In this document: positions 35,314 to 43,297 of the stretch, one piece after another | How positions within the stretch are numbered: position 1 is the stretch's first letter | How the letters are laid out: every line of letters begins with the position of its first letter | Assembly: GCF_000250655.1 (NCBI RefSeq) | Contig: NC_016935.1 | Coordinates: 4,730,001 to 4,794,000 of the forward strand | Direction of reading: 5' to 3' | DNA length: 64,000 bases | Source of the DNA: Paenibacillus mucilaginosus 3016 | GTDB lineage: Bacteria; Bacillota; Bacilli; Paenibacillales; NBRC-103111 | Program-made: the position numbers and the translations under genes | Notes under the pieces: model-generated | What the model was told of the DNA's origin: nothing | Databases searched by the model: none | What the model saw: the letters and a program-made list of their open reading frames with translations, nothing else

Positions 35314-36330
35314 GTGTGTATGGTTACCATTTATGATATAGCCAAGAAAGCCAATGTCTCCCCGATGACGGTCTCGCGCGTCATTAACAACTCCCCCTCC
35401 ATCAAAGAGTCCACCCGCCTCAAGGTCGAGCAGGTCATCCGGGAGCTGGAGTATGTGCCGAACAAGCAGGCCCGCAGCCTCACCTCCAAAGAAACGCGGC
35501 TGGTTTCTCTGGTGATCCCGGATATCTCCAATCCGTTCTTCACCAATATCGCGCGCGGCGCGGAGGACAAAGCGCTGCAGCTAGGGTACCAGCTCATCCT
35601 CGGCAATACCGATGAGAATCAGGACAAGGAAGAAAAATATGTGAAGATGCTGATGTCCACCGGTGTCGACGGGGTCTTGATCGCCCCGACGGGCGACGGG
35701 TCCGCCGCGAACCTGAAGAAGCTGACGAAGCGCCGGATCCCGTTCGTGTATGTGGACCGGACGGTTCCCGCCGTCCCGGCCGACTCCGTCACCGGAGATA
35801 ACCCGGCCACGATCAAGGGGCTGGTTCAGCATCTGACGGCGCTCGGACATACCCGCATCGCCATGATCAACGGTCCCGGCTCCATATCGATCGCAAGGGA
35901 ACGGGAGCAGGCTTTCGAAGAAGCGCTGAAGCTCTCGGGCCTTACGCCGCAGCCTATGTACACCCTCGGGACGCACTTCAAGAAGGACAGCCTGAGCGAG
36001 ATTGTCAGCGGGCTGCAGGCCATTCCGAAGCAGGCGTTCCCGACCGCCATCCTGGCCGCGAATAACTTCATCGGCGTGAACACGCTGCGGGCCCTCCACG
36101 AGCTTCAGCTCCGGGTTCCTGAGGACGTTGCGGTCGCCTGCTTCGACGACCCCGATATCATACCGGATTACAATCCGTTCCTGACCGTGGCGAGCCAGCC
36201 TGCCTATGATATGGGCTTTCTCGGCATGCAGCTGCTGATTGAGCGCATCCAGGGCACGGCCCCGATCGCGACCCGCCGGATCGTTCTTCCGGCCGAGATC
36301 ATCGTTCGCCGGTCGACCGTCAGGGAGTGA
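35314..36330 (+). CDS. LacI-family transcriptional regulator
   Basis: A 338-residue repressor. The N-terminal helix-turn-helix and hinge are TIYDIAKKANVSPMTVSRVIN and EYVPNKQARSL; a periplasmic-binding-fold ligand domain follows (LVIPDISNPFFTNIARG; GVDGVLIAP; RIAMINGP). GGAAGGA is well placed for the GTG at 35314, although ATG at 35320 gives the usual N-terminus. It is divergent from the L-galactose-type dehydrogenase pair and probably represses it through the 14-base palindrome. Confidence 0.94.
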   Translation: MCMVTIYDIAKKANVSPMTVSRVINNSPSIKESTRLKVEQVIRELEYVPNKQARSLTSKETRLVSLVIPDISNPFFTNIARGAEDKALQLGYQLILGNTDENQDKEEKYVKMLMSTGVDGVLIAPTGDGSAANLKKLTKRRIPFVYVDRTVPAVPADSVTGDNPATIKGLVQHLTALGHTRIAMINGPGSISIAREREQAFEEALKLSGLTPQPMYTLGTHFKKDSLSEIVSGLQAIPKQAFPTAILAANNFIGVNTLRALHELQLRVPEDVAVACFDDPDIIPDYNPFLTVASQPAYDMGFLGMQLLIERIQGTAPIATRRIVLPAEIIVRRSTVRE

Positions 36331-36392
36331 CACCCGAAGCAGCGGGACCGGCGGGGGCCATTCGCAATGGATCCGCAGCGAATGGCCGCGTC

Positions 36393-36425
36393 AAAAAGGT
36401 CTGCCGTCTCCCGGCAGACCTTTTT
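36393..36425. terminator. Bidirectional terminator
   Basis: AAAAAGGTCTGCCG pairs with CGGCAGACCTTTTT around a short loop. It serves the convergent LacI and SDR genes. Confidence 0.92.
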
Positions 36426-36461
36426 GCAGCTGCACCCTATGCATCCTCCTGTCAACGTCCG

Positions 36462-37220
36462 TCAGTAAGCATTCCATCCCGCATCCGCCGTGACGACCGT
36501 GCCGTTGACAAAGCCGGATTCGTCGGAGGCCAGGAACAGCGCCACCTTGGCGATCTCCTCCGGCTCCCCTACCCGTGGATTGATCCCCATCCCGACGGAC
36601 GTACGTTCGAGCCCGAACGGACTCGGCGCGTTGATCGTGGTGCCGATATTCGTCTTCACGCCGCCGGGCGCGATGGCGTTGCAGCGGATGCCCATCGTCG
36701 CATACTGAAACCCGACGTTCTTCGTGAAGCCGACGACCGCATGCTTGGCTGCGGTATAAGCCGCCCCCGCTCTGGAGCCCTGCAGGCCGCCGAGGGAGGC
36801 GACGTTGATGATGACCCCGCTTTTCTTCTCGAGGAAGACCGGAAGCACCTTGCGGGTGGTGCGCATCGGGCCTGTCGCGTTAATGGCAAAGACGCGTTCC
36901 CACAGCTCATCGGTCACCTCCGCCGCAGGCACGAAGTTATCCATGATGCCCGCGTTGTTCACGAGGATGTCGACCGTACCGAAGGACTCCACCGCTCCGT
37001 CGATGAGGCGCTGGACGTCCTCTTCTGCCGTCACATTGGCTGCGATGGCGGCCGCCGTGCCGCCCTTGGCCTGAATGCCGTCCACTACGGCTTGGGCCGC
37101 TTCCACGCGCAGATCGGAGACCACCACCTTGGCTCCTTCCGACGCGAACAGCTCTGCGATGCTTTTCCCCATCCCAGATGCCGCCCCTGTAACGACGGCT
37201 GTTTTTCCGTTTAATCTCAT
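36462..37220 (-). CDS. Short-chain dehydrogenase/reductase
   Basis: A 252-residue classical SDR. The cofactor motif is TGAASGMGKS (11-20), the NNAG motif is at 88-91, and the catalytic residues are Ser142, Tyr155 and Lys159. Asp36 after the second strand suggests NAD(H) preference. ATG at 37220 is chosen for the GGAGGAAG site nine bases upstream. It starts 28 bases after the P450 gene and so probably acts on the same substrate. Confidence 0.92.
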   Translation of the reverse strand: MRLNGKTAVVTGAASGMGKSIAELFASEGAKVVVSDLRVEAAQAVVDGIQAKGGTAAAIAANVTAEEDVQRLIDGAVESFGTVDILVNNAGIMDNFVPAAEVTDELWERVFAINATGPMRTTRKVLPVFLEKKSGVIINVASLGGLQGSRAGAAYTAAKHAVVGFTKNVGFQYATMGIRCNAIAPGGVKTNIGTTINAPSPFGLERTSVGMGINPRVGEPEEIAKVALFLASDESGFVNGTVVTADAGWNAY

Positions 37221-37248
37221 GATGTTCTTCCTCCACACGTTCTCAGGC

Positions 37249-38481
37249 TTACTTATAGATGGTGACAGGCAGTGAGGTCAGCGTCTGGCCTGGAGCAGAA
37301 TCTGCAAGATGGCTCTCCAGGTCGAATCCTGCCACAGGCTCAATCCGCGAGAAGCGCGGCAGGAATTCCGTAAGGGCCAGGTTCAGCTCCAGCCGCGCCA
37401 GAGGCGCCCCGAGGCAAAAGTGCGGACCGCTGCCGAAGGTCAGATGCTTCTTGTTGTTGGCCCGGTGAATGTCCAGGGTGAAGGGATTCTCGAACATCCG
37501 CTCATCCATATTGGCCGCACTCATCCACGAAATGACCACATCGCCTTTTTTGAGTTCAACGCCCAGCAGGTCGTTGTCCTGTTTGACTGTGCGGTGCCGC
37601 TTCGAACAGTGGAACCGGTAGCGCAGCATCTCCTCGACAGCGAGCGGGATGAGCTCCGGGTTCTCCCTCAGCTGTCCGTACAAGGCCGGGTCATCGTAGA
37701 GGAACGAGTAGAACGTGCTGGAGAGCATGTGGCTGGTCGTTTCGATCCCCGCCCCCAGCAGGAGCATCGTGGTCTTGACCACCTCGTCGTCCTCGAACCG
37801 TTCCCCCTCGAGCTCCACCTGGAGCAGATCCGAGATGATGTCATCTGCGGGCTCGGCGCGTTTTTGAAGCACGATGGGGTACAGGTATTGGAAGTATTCC
37901 CGGGCGGCCGTTCCCTTTCTTTCCTCGAGCTCCCGGGCATCCCCGCCGCGGGCAGGCTGGAACAGGATGTCCACCCAGTTCTTGAACAGGAGGTTGTCCT
38001 TCGAAGGCACACCGAGCAGGTCGGCCATGGCGATGGAAGGCAGCGGGCCTGCCAGGGACTGGACGATATCGACCGTGGTCCCCCCTTCCATCTCATCGAT
38101 GAGCTTCGCCACTACCTGCCGGATGCGCGGCTCCCAGTTTTTCAGACTGCGCGGGGTAAAAGCCGCCGACAGCAGCGAACGGTACTTTTGATGGCGGGGC
38201 GGGTCCATGTTCGTGAGGCTGAGCTTCTCCGGCACCGTCCCCTCTTTATTTTTCGCGCCGATCTGAAACGTAGTCCGGGTGCCCTCCGCCGAGAAGAACT
38301 CATGGTTGCTCAGCACCAGCTTCACGTGATCGTACCGGAATACATTCCAGGTATCCGTCTCTTCGTGATAATACACCGGGTTGTCGGTCAGCATTCTTTT
38401 GTACCAGTCGAGCGGGAAAAATTCTTCGGAACGCGATCGGAACCGGCTGATGTCCTGGACCGGGATGAGCTGTTGGTTCAT
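37249..38481 (-). CDS. Cytochrome P450 (CYP109-like)
   Basis: A 410-residue soluble bacterial P450. The oxygen-binding I helix reads GAGIETTS (243-250), ExxR is Glu284-Arg287, and the haem ligand is Cys356 in FGSGPHFCLGAPLAR. The overall length and the DPPRHQKYRSLLSAAFTPR segment resemble Bacillus CYP109 enzymes, which hydroxylate fatty acids, terpenoids or steroids. ATG at 38481 has GGAGGTGG nine bases upstream. It forms an operon with the SDR. No ferredoxin gene is adjacent. Confidence 0.93.
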   Translation of the reverse strand: MNQQLIPVQDISRFRSRSEEFFPLDWYKRMLTDNPVYYHEETDTWNVFRYDHVKLVLSNHEFFSAEGTRTTFQIGAKNKEGTVPEKLSLTNMDPPRHQKYRSLLSAAFTPRSLKNWEPRIRQVVAKLIDEMEGGTTVDIVQSLAGPLPSIAMADLLGVPSKDNLLFKNWVDILFQPARGGDARELEERKGTAAREYFQYLYPIVLQKRAEPADDIISDLLQVELEGERFEDDEVVKTTMLLLGAGIETTSHMLSSTFYSFLYDDPALYGQLRENPELIPLAVEEMLRYRFHCSKRHRTVKQDNDLLGVELKKGDVVISWMSAANMDERMFENPFTLDIHRANNKKHLTFGSGPHFCLGAPLARLELNLALTEFLPRFSRIEPVAGFDLESHLADSAPGQTLTSLPVTIYK

Positions 38482-38712
38482 TAGGAATTCCACCTCCATA
38501 GATATGAGTGCCTTCCTGCGGATCGGTCAGCTGCTGCTCTCTGTGGTGTCGTTCGTTATGGCGTCCTCCTTTCCTCTTCACCGCTTGGGGACAATTCCTA
38601 TTTTATACTAGTAGTCTATTTATTTTCAAATCTTTGAAGTTGGTCGATCATAATCTTTGATAAATCAGGGATTAATAATAGACGGGTCGTATAGTCATGT
38701 GAAAAAAGGCAT

Positions 38713-38743
38713 TAAAAAAACAGCCTGCATCGCTGCCGGCTGT
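38713..38743 (-). terminator. Terminator of the TetR gene
   Basis: On the minus strand ACAGCC pairs with GGCTGT, followed by seven T residues, five bases after the stop. Confidence 0.75.
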
Positions 38744-38747
38744 CCGT

Positions 38748-39635
38748 TTACTCAGGCTTAAGCTTCTCCAAATACCACCAGACCGCTTGGGCGGCCCTTC
38801 GGGCTTCCGCGCGAAAGGCGCTCTCTTCGAGCTGGGCCAGGAAGGCTTGCAGGACGGCTTCCAGGAGGGAACGGTTCGTCTCCTCCTGCTGCAGAACCAT
38901 CAGGAGTCCCTTGGTGAGCTCCCTGGTCTTGGCCGGCTCCTTGGATTTCTGCACGGCCCGGTCGAGCTCCCGAAGCTCGTCGATCAGGGACTGCTTATCG
39001 GGTATCTCATCCTGTTCTTGATAGCCGATCAGCGACAAGGTCTGAAGGTCCATGATGTGCTCCCCTCTCTCCTGCATCGCTCTCAGCAGCACTTCCACGT
39101 AGGTCAGGACCCGGGGCACCGCCTCTCTCCATACGGGCTGCCCGCGGCCGTGAAGGTTGCGCCAGGTGTTCGCAATCTGGTGCAGCATGCCATGGCACAG
39201 GATCGCTCCTTCGTAGGCATACGGCCGGATCTCTTCGCCGTAGAGCTGGACGAGCCGTTCGGACAGCCACTTCAGCTGCATGCGGGCCAGGTCGGTCAGG
39301 TGGAACTCGCCGGAGTAGAACCAGGCCCAGAACAGCTCCGTTACCCGCTGCTTCTCGGGCAGCGACATGGGTATGGCAATCTGATCCACGAGCAGGTCAA
39401 AATCCGAAGCATACCCGCCGCTGCTCTCCAGTTCTTTACGGAGAAGCAGATCCTCCTGCAGGAGCTGCTCGAAGATCGCGACGACGCAGTCATTTTTGGA
39501 TTCAAACCATTTATAGAACGTTCCCTTGGATACGCCGGACGCATCCAGGATCATCTGGATCGTCGTATTCGCGAAGCCGTGTTCCAGGAAGAGCGATAAT
39601 GCCGTGTCTAACAATGCTTGTCTTCGGTTCGTCAT
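38748..39635 (-). CDS. TetR/AcrR-family transcriptional regulator
   Basis: A 295-residue regulator, long for the family. Residues about 5-50 form the TetR helix-turn-helix (TALSLFLEHGFANTTIQMI; GVSKGTFYKWFESKNDC in part). The helical remainder binds an unknown ligand. AAGGGGAA precedes the ATG. It lies upstream of the P450-SDR pair in the same direction but is separated by a terminator and about 230 bases, and is a candidate regulator of that pair. Confidence 0.9.
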   Translation of the reverse strand: MTNRRQALLDTALSLFLEHGFANTTIQMILDASGVSKGTFYKWFESKNDCVVAIFEQLLQEDLLLRKELESSGGYASDFDLLVDQIAIPMSLPEKQRVTELFWAWFYSGEFHLTDLARMQLKWLSERLVQLYGEEIRPYAYEGAILCHGMLHQIANTWRNLHGRGQPVWREAVPRVLTYVEVLLRAMQERGEHIMDLQTLSLIGYQEQDEIPDKQSLIDELRELDRAVQKSKEPAKTRELTKGLLMVLQQEETNRSLLEAVLQAFLAQLEESAFRAEARRAAQAVWWYLEKLKPE

Positions 39636-39714
39636 GTCGGTTCCCCTTAGCTGCTGCAGTGATGGTTGCTATGATTTTATCATCACCTCCGGCTTCAAGG
39701 AAATAGCGTGCATT

Positions 39715-39755
39715 CAAAAAACACGGAGCAGCGCCGAGGCGTTTGCTCCGTGTTT
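39715..39755. terminator. Bidirectional terminator
   Basis: AAACACGGAGCA pairs with TGCTCCGTGTTT. A run of A residues on the plus side gives six T residues on the minus strand, ending the gene at 39760. Confidence 0.85.
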
Positions 39756-39759
39756 CAGC

Positions 39760-40356
39760 TTAAAATCGGCTGTCCGATGGGGGCCGTGACAGCTGCAAAT
39801 AATCAAATTGAACCCGGCTCCCCTCCCCCTTCGGAGATTGCGCCACCACGCCGGCTATAACCGGGGAAGGACACTTCAGCCCGAAATACCGGATCAGCCT
39901 CCACTCCTCTCCATCCGGAGAATAATAGAAGGAAATGCAGTCCCCGGCCTTGGTGATCCGCAAATACGGATTGTCGACCGTGACCCGCTCCGAATTGCAG
40001 TCATCCGAAGAACCGTCCCGGGTGACGACGGACACGATCGTCGGGTACGTGCCGTTAAACTCAAAGCAGAGCTTGGCCCAATGATCCGGCCCCGACATCA
40101 GCATCAAGCAGCCGGAATCATAGATATGCCGCATGTCCACCCGGAGCCGGGTGGTCAGCTCGAAGGACGGGTCGACCGGGAGATGCAGGAACGGCGCCGA
40201 GCTGGCCATATGCTTGCCTGCCGGGTCCCGGAAGAAGTCCGCTCCAGGAGGGGCTTCGGCGATCAGCCCGCCCTCCTCCGTATACGTCCACTTGTCCGGG
40301 GGATTCATCCAGCTTAATTGCTGCCTGGTTTCAGGGAGAAACAGATTGTTGTTCAT
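39760..40356 (-). CDS. DUF1349-like concanavalin-fold protein
   Basis: A 198-residue cytoplasmic protein with no signal peptide. The pattern of beta strands and the blocks ADFFRDPAGKHMASSAPFL, SGCLMLMSGPDHWAKLCFEF and SFYYSPDGEEWRLIRYF match the DUF1349 group (the YeaK/enolase-regulation-like family with a jelly-roll fold, possibly carbohydrate-binding). ATG at 40356 gives the normal family length; the longer open frame to 40488 has no family similarity. It is monocistronic. Confidence 0.75.
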   Translation of the reverse strand: MNNNLFLPETRQQLSWMNPPDKWTYTEEGGLIAEAPPGADFFRDPAGKHMASSAPFLHLPVDPSFELTTRLRVDMRHIYDSGCLMLMSGPDHWAKLCFEFNGTYPTIVSVVTRDGSSDDCNSERVTVDNPYLRITKAGDCISFYYSPDGEEWRLIRYFGLKCPSPVIAGVVAQSPKGEGSRVQFDYLQLSRPPSDSRF

Positions 40357-40616
40357 GACGGAACCTACTTTCGATTGGTTTGTCTTTCTGACTGCCAGAC
40401 TTCGCCCGCTGTATTGAAGTAATTCGCCGGCTGGCGGTGCTTGTCCTTGTAAGATAAACCAAAAATATGCAGAACCGGCCCGAGTCAAAACGGCTCCCCC
40501 TCCTTTAAGGATGAAGGGCTGTCAGTTATTCCTTCAGGGCTTCCGAATATTTTTTCTTCGTTTGCTTCATCCTAGACGGGTCACAATCATACTAAACCAA
40601 ACCGAGGTGAGCTTTG

Positions 40617-40901
40617 ATGAACAATAATCCGTCCGCAAATGCAGCAGCCCAGGGTCAAGCCGGATCGGCGGTTAATCCCCATCTGAACGCGCAGCAGGTT
40701 GAGCAGCAGGCTCAGCAGCTGATTCAGGAAGCGCAGCAGGCCATCTCCATGGCACAGCAGGCCGACCAGCTGTCCCAGCAGGCCCACCAGATCGCCGCGG
40801 CCAGTGCACAGCAATCCCAGCAGGCCGAGGCGCAGCTGCAGCAGGCACTGAACAGCAGCCAGTCTCTGACCAATGCAGGAGAAGCCTCTACCCAGCAGTA
40901 G
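40617..40901 (+). CDS. Small Gln/Ala-rich helical protein
   Basis: A 94-residue protein with GAGGTGA six to seven bases before the ATG and a terminator after it, so it is probably expressed. About a quarter of its residues are Gln. Residues about 25-85 read as one long amphipathic helix (AQQLIQEAQQAISMAQQADQ in part) that could form a coiled coil. There is no Cys, signal or membrane segment. I recognise no family; a spore-associated or structural role would be a guess. Confidence 0.7.
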   Translation: MNNNPSANAAAQGQAGSAVNPHLNAQQVEQQAQQLIQEAQQAISMAQQADQLSQQAHQIAAASAQQSQQAEAQLQQALNSSQSLTNAGEASTQQ

Positions 40902-40928
40902 CTTATCGTTATTCCGCTTAAACAACAA

Positions 40929-40967
40929 ACCGGCTCCTTCGCAGGAACAAGGGAGCCGGTATTCTTT
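40929..40967. terminator. Terminator
   Basis: ACCGGCTCC pairs with GGAGCCGGT between the convergent Gln-rich and royal-jelly-family genes, followed by a short T-rich tail. Confidence 0.75.
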
Positions 40968-40975
40968 CATTGTCA

Positions 40976-42244
40976 TCACTCGGCATACAGGTAGGACTTG
41001 ACTCCGGGCCCGGCATAGGCCTTCCAGATGACGAGATTATACGGATGGGTCCAGTCGACCGTTTCCTGATTCCCGCGCAGTTCGTGAAGCCGGTTGCTGT
41101 TGAAGATCAACGACCCTTTTTGGTCGAAGGCAACCCCGTCCACCCAGAGCATCCGGTCGTCGGACACGAAAGGCTGAAACTTCCCCTCACGAGAGTATCT
41201 GCCGATTCCTTGATCCTCCAGCATCGTATACCATACATTCCCCTGGTTGTCCGCATGCATGCCGTCCGTGTTGGTTCCCTTGCTGCCCAGTGCGGTGACG
41301 GACTGTTCGATCTTCTCCATCGGAGTGGCAAAATCCCGCAGCAGCGCCGTATCAATCGCATACAGATTTCTGGCGCTTAGCGGCGAGTAGTACAGAGTCC
41401 TGCGGTCCGCCGACAGGGCGATGCCATCCGCCCCGGTCTTCATAGGCCGGTCCTGGAATACCGGCTTGCCCATGATGGAGAAGCGGAAGCCCGGGAAATC
41501 CTGTGTGCTGTAGTGTTGATGCAGGACTCGGCGGAATGACTTCGTCTTCATATCGTACACGACGAGTCCCGCTGCAACCGGCGAATCCTTCGATCCGTTG
41601 CCCGAATCGGTGATATACACGAACCCGTTTCTGTTGTCCACGACCAGGTCATTGAGAAAGGATGTCGTGTAGGAAGCGATGTGCTCCGGGATGGGTACCG
41701 AATCGATCAGTCGGTTCTCCGTCAGGTCCCAGACCACCAGCTTCTGCGAGCCGGGCTGCGACGGCTGGGACGCGATATGGCCCTGGTCGAGCATCCAGAT
41801 GCGGTTCTGTTCGTCGATCTCATATCCCAGGACGGACTGAAGCTTATCCGGGTCTCCTGCCCGGTTCATCTCCCAGCTTGGGAACGGCTCGAGCAGCGGC
41901 TTGCCCTCCTTCATCACGATGCGGTTCATGGAAGCGGGAATGCCCGGATACCAGCGGGGAACCGATACATAGTAGCGGCCCTGCGAGTCCACCTTAACGC
42001 CTGCGGGAATCGCCGTCTTCCAGTATTGTTTGCTCTCGAACTCCTGCTTCATCGCAGGGTCGTTGAAATTCCAGTCGAGCCGGTTCCAGTGATAGACCAT
42101 CTCAAAGGGGGCTGTCAGGGTATACGCTGACGGTGCGGCCGGGGCTGCCGGCAATATGTCCGCGGCATGGCCGGAGCCGGGCAGGGATGCGGCGGATACG
42201 GTTACAGCCGCAGCCAACAGAAACGTTGTACCGGGAAGCTTCAT
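40976..42244 (-). CDS. Secreted major royal jelly/yellow-family protein
   Basis: A 422-residue exported protein. After a signal peptide (to about residue 27) comes a six-bladed beta-propeller of the MRJP/yellow family, with family blocks VDSQGRYYVSVPRW, GYEIDEQNRIWMLDQG, LNDLVVDNRNGFVYITDSG, GADGIALSADRRTLYYSPL and SKGTNTDGMHADNQGNVWY. Bacterial members have no agreed function; lactonase-like folds are related. It is monocistronic with its own terminators. Confidence 0.88.
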   Translation of the reverse strand: MKLPGTTFLLAAAVTVSAASLPGSGHAADILPAAPAAPSAYTLTAPFEMVYHWNRLDWNFNDPAMKQEFESKQYWKTAIPAGVKVDSQGRYYVSVPRWYPGIPASMNRIVMKEGKPLLEPFPSWEMNRAGDPDKLQSVLGYEIDEQNRIWMLDQGHIASQPSQPGSQKLVVWDLTENRLIDSVPIPEHIASYTTSFLNDLVVDNRNGFVYITDSGNGSKDSPVAAGLVVYDMKTKSFRRVLHQHYSTQDFPGFRFSIMGKPVFQDRPMKTGADGIALSADRRTLYYSPLSARNLYAIDTALLRDFATPMEKIEQSVTALGSKGTNTDGMHADNQGNVWYTMLEDQGIGRYSREGKFQPFVSDDRMLWVDGVAFDQKGSLIFNSNRLHELRGNQETVDWTHPYNLVIWKAYAGPGVKSYLYAE

Positions 42245-42352
42245 GACGGATATCGTCCTCCTTCATAGGCAAGTGGATTCATCTTGGGAGCGCTCGCCGT
42301 GGTGGGGGCTTCTCCTTGGACTTATCACCTGTTTTCCCGGCTCTGAAACAGG

Positions 42353-42380
42353 AAAAAGCCCTCTTCCAGCGAAGAGGGCC
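42353..42380 (-). terminator. Terminator of the nitroreductase gene
   Basis: On the minus strand GCCCTCTTC pairs with GAAGAGGGC around GCTG, followed by five T residues. Confidence 0.88.
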
Positions 42381-42385
42381 GCATC

Positions 42386-43057
42386 TTATTCAATCCACTG
42401 AATGACATCTTCCGCCTGTCTTCTGGCTTTGGGGCGCGGGTCCTTCTCCCGGTAACCGAACGCGGCCATGACGCTGACCCCGTACGCGCCGTCTTCCAGC
42501 AGGCCTTCCTGCTCCAGCAGCTCGTTCATCTTGTCCAGGTTGAAGCCTTCGACCGGGCAGGAGTCGATGCCAAGCAGCGCGGCCGCCGTCATCATGTTGG
42601 CCAGCGCGATATACGTCTGCTTCGACGCCCAGTCGAAGAGCGCGCGTTCGCTCTCGAACAGCCTGAAGTCTTCGCCCTGGAAGCTCGAATAGCGGGACAT
42701 CATGGTCCGTACCGTTTCCTCCGGGATCTGCTTGATGCCGGTCATCTGATTCCAGAAATAATCGGTATCGTAACGCCCGTTCCTGCGTGCCAGCAGCACG
42801 ACAAAATGGCTCGCCGTAGGCAGCTGCCCCTGAGCCCCCCAGGAGATCTCGCGCATCTTCCCGCGCAGCTCGGGATTCTGTATCACAAGGAACTTCCAAG
42901 GCTCCAGTCCTACCGAGCTCGGCGACAGGCGTCCAGCCTCCAGAATGACATGGAAATCCTTATCGGAGATCTTGCGCTCCGCATCGAAGCTCTTGGTGGC
43001 GTGTCTGAATTGGAATGCGTCCAGAAGTTCCTGGCGTTTGGTTTCGTTCGCACTCAT
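42386..43057 (-). CDS. Nitroreductase-family NAD(P)H oxidoreductase (YfkO-like)
   Basis: A 223-residue FMN-dependent flavoprotein. The FMN-phosphate site is FRHATKSFDAERK, SPSSVGLEPWKFLVI follows, and DSCPVEGFNLDKM and AAFGYREKDPRPKARR close the fold. It matches the YfkO/NfsB-like group that reduces nitro compounds and quinones. GGGAGG precedes the ATG. It is monocistronic. Confidence 0.92.
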   Translation of the reverse strand: MSANETKRQELLDAFQFRHATKSFDAERKISDKDFHVILEAGRLSPSSVGLEPWKFLVIQNPELRGKMREISWGAQGQLPTASHFVVLLARRNGRYDTDYFWNQMTGIKQIPEETVRTMMSRYSSFQGEDFRLFESERALFDWASKQTYIALANMMTAAALLGIDSCPVEGFNLDKMNELLEQEGLLEDGAYGVSVMAAFGYREKDPRPKARRQAEDVIQWIE

Positions 43058-43231
43058 ATGTAAACCTCCCTGAATGATGTATGTGCGTTTGCTCCAGTGA
43101 AAATGTAGGTAACTTGTAAAAGGTTGATTAGTTACTTATTTTCACCACCTGTTATTGTAATGGTTACAAGAAAGGGTGTCAACTCCCCTTTCACTGGGTT
43201 CGAATGAAAGGATCCACGCGCAAAAAAAGCC

Positions 43232-43277
43232 AAAAAGACTGCTCTTCCCCGAGGTTCCCCTAGAGAAGAAGCAGTCC
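43232..43277 (-). terminator. Terminator of RTX copy 2
   Basis: On the minus strand GACTGCTTCTTC pairs with GAAGAGCAGTC, with a CCCC/GGGG inner helix, and five T residues follow. Confidence 0.85.
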
Positions 43278-43297
43278 TCTTGAACGATATCCGGTGG

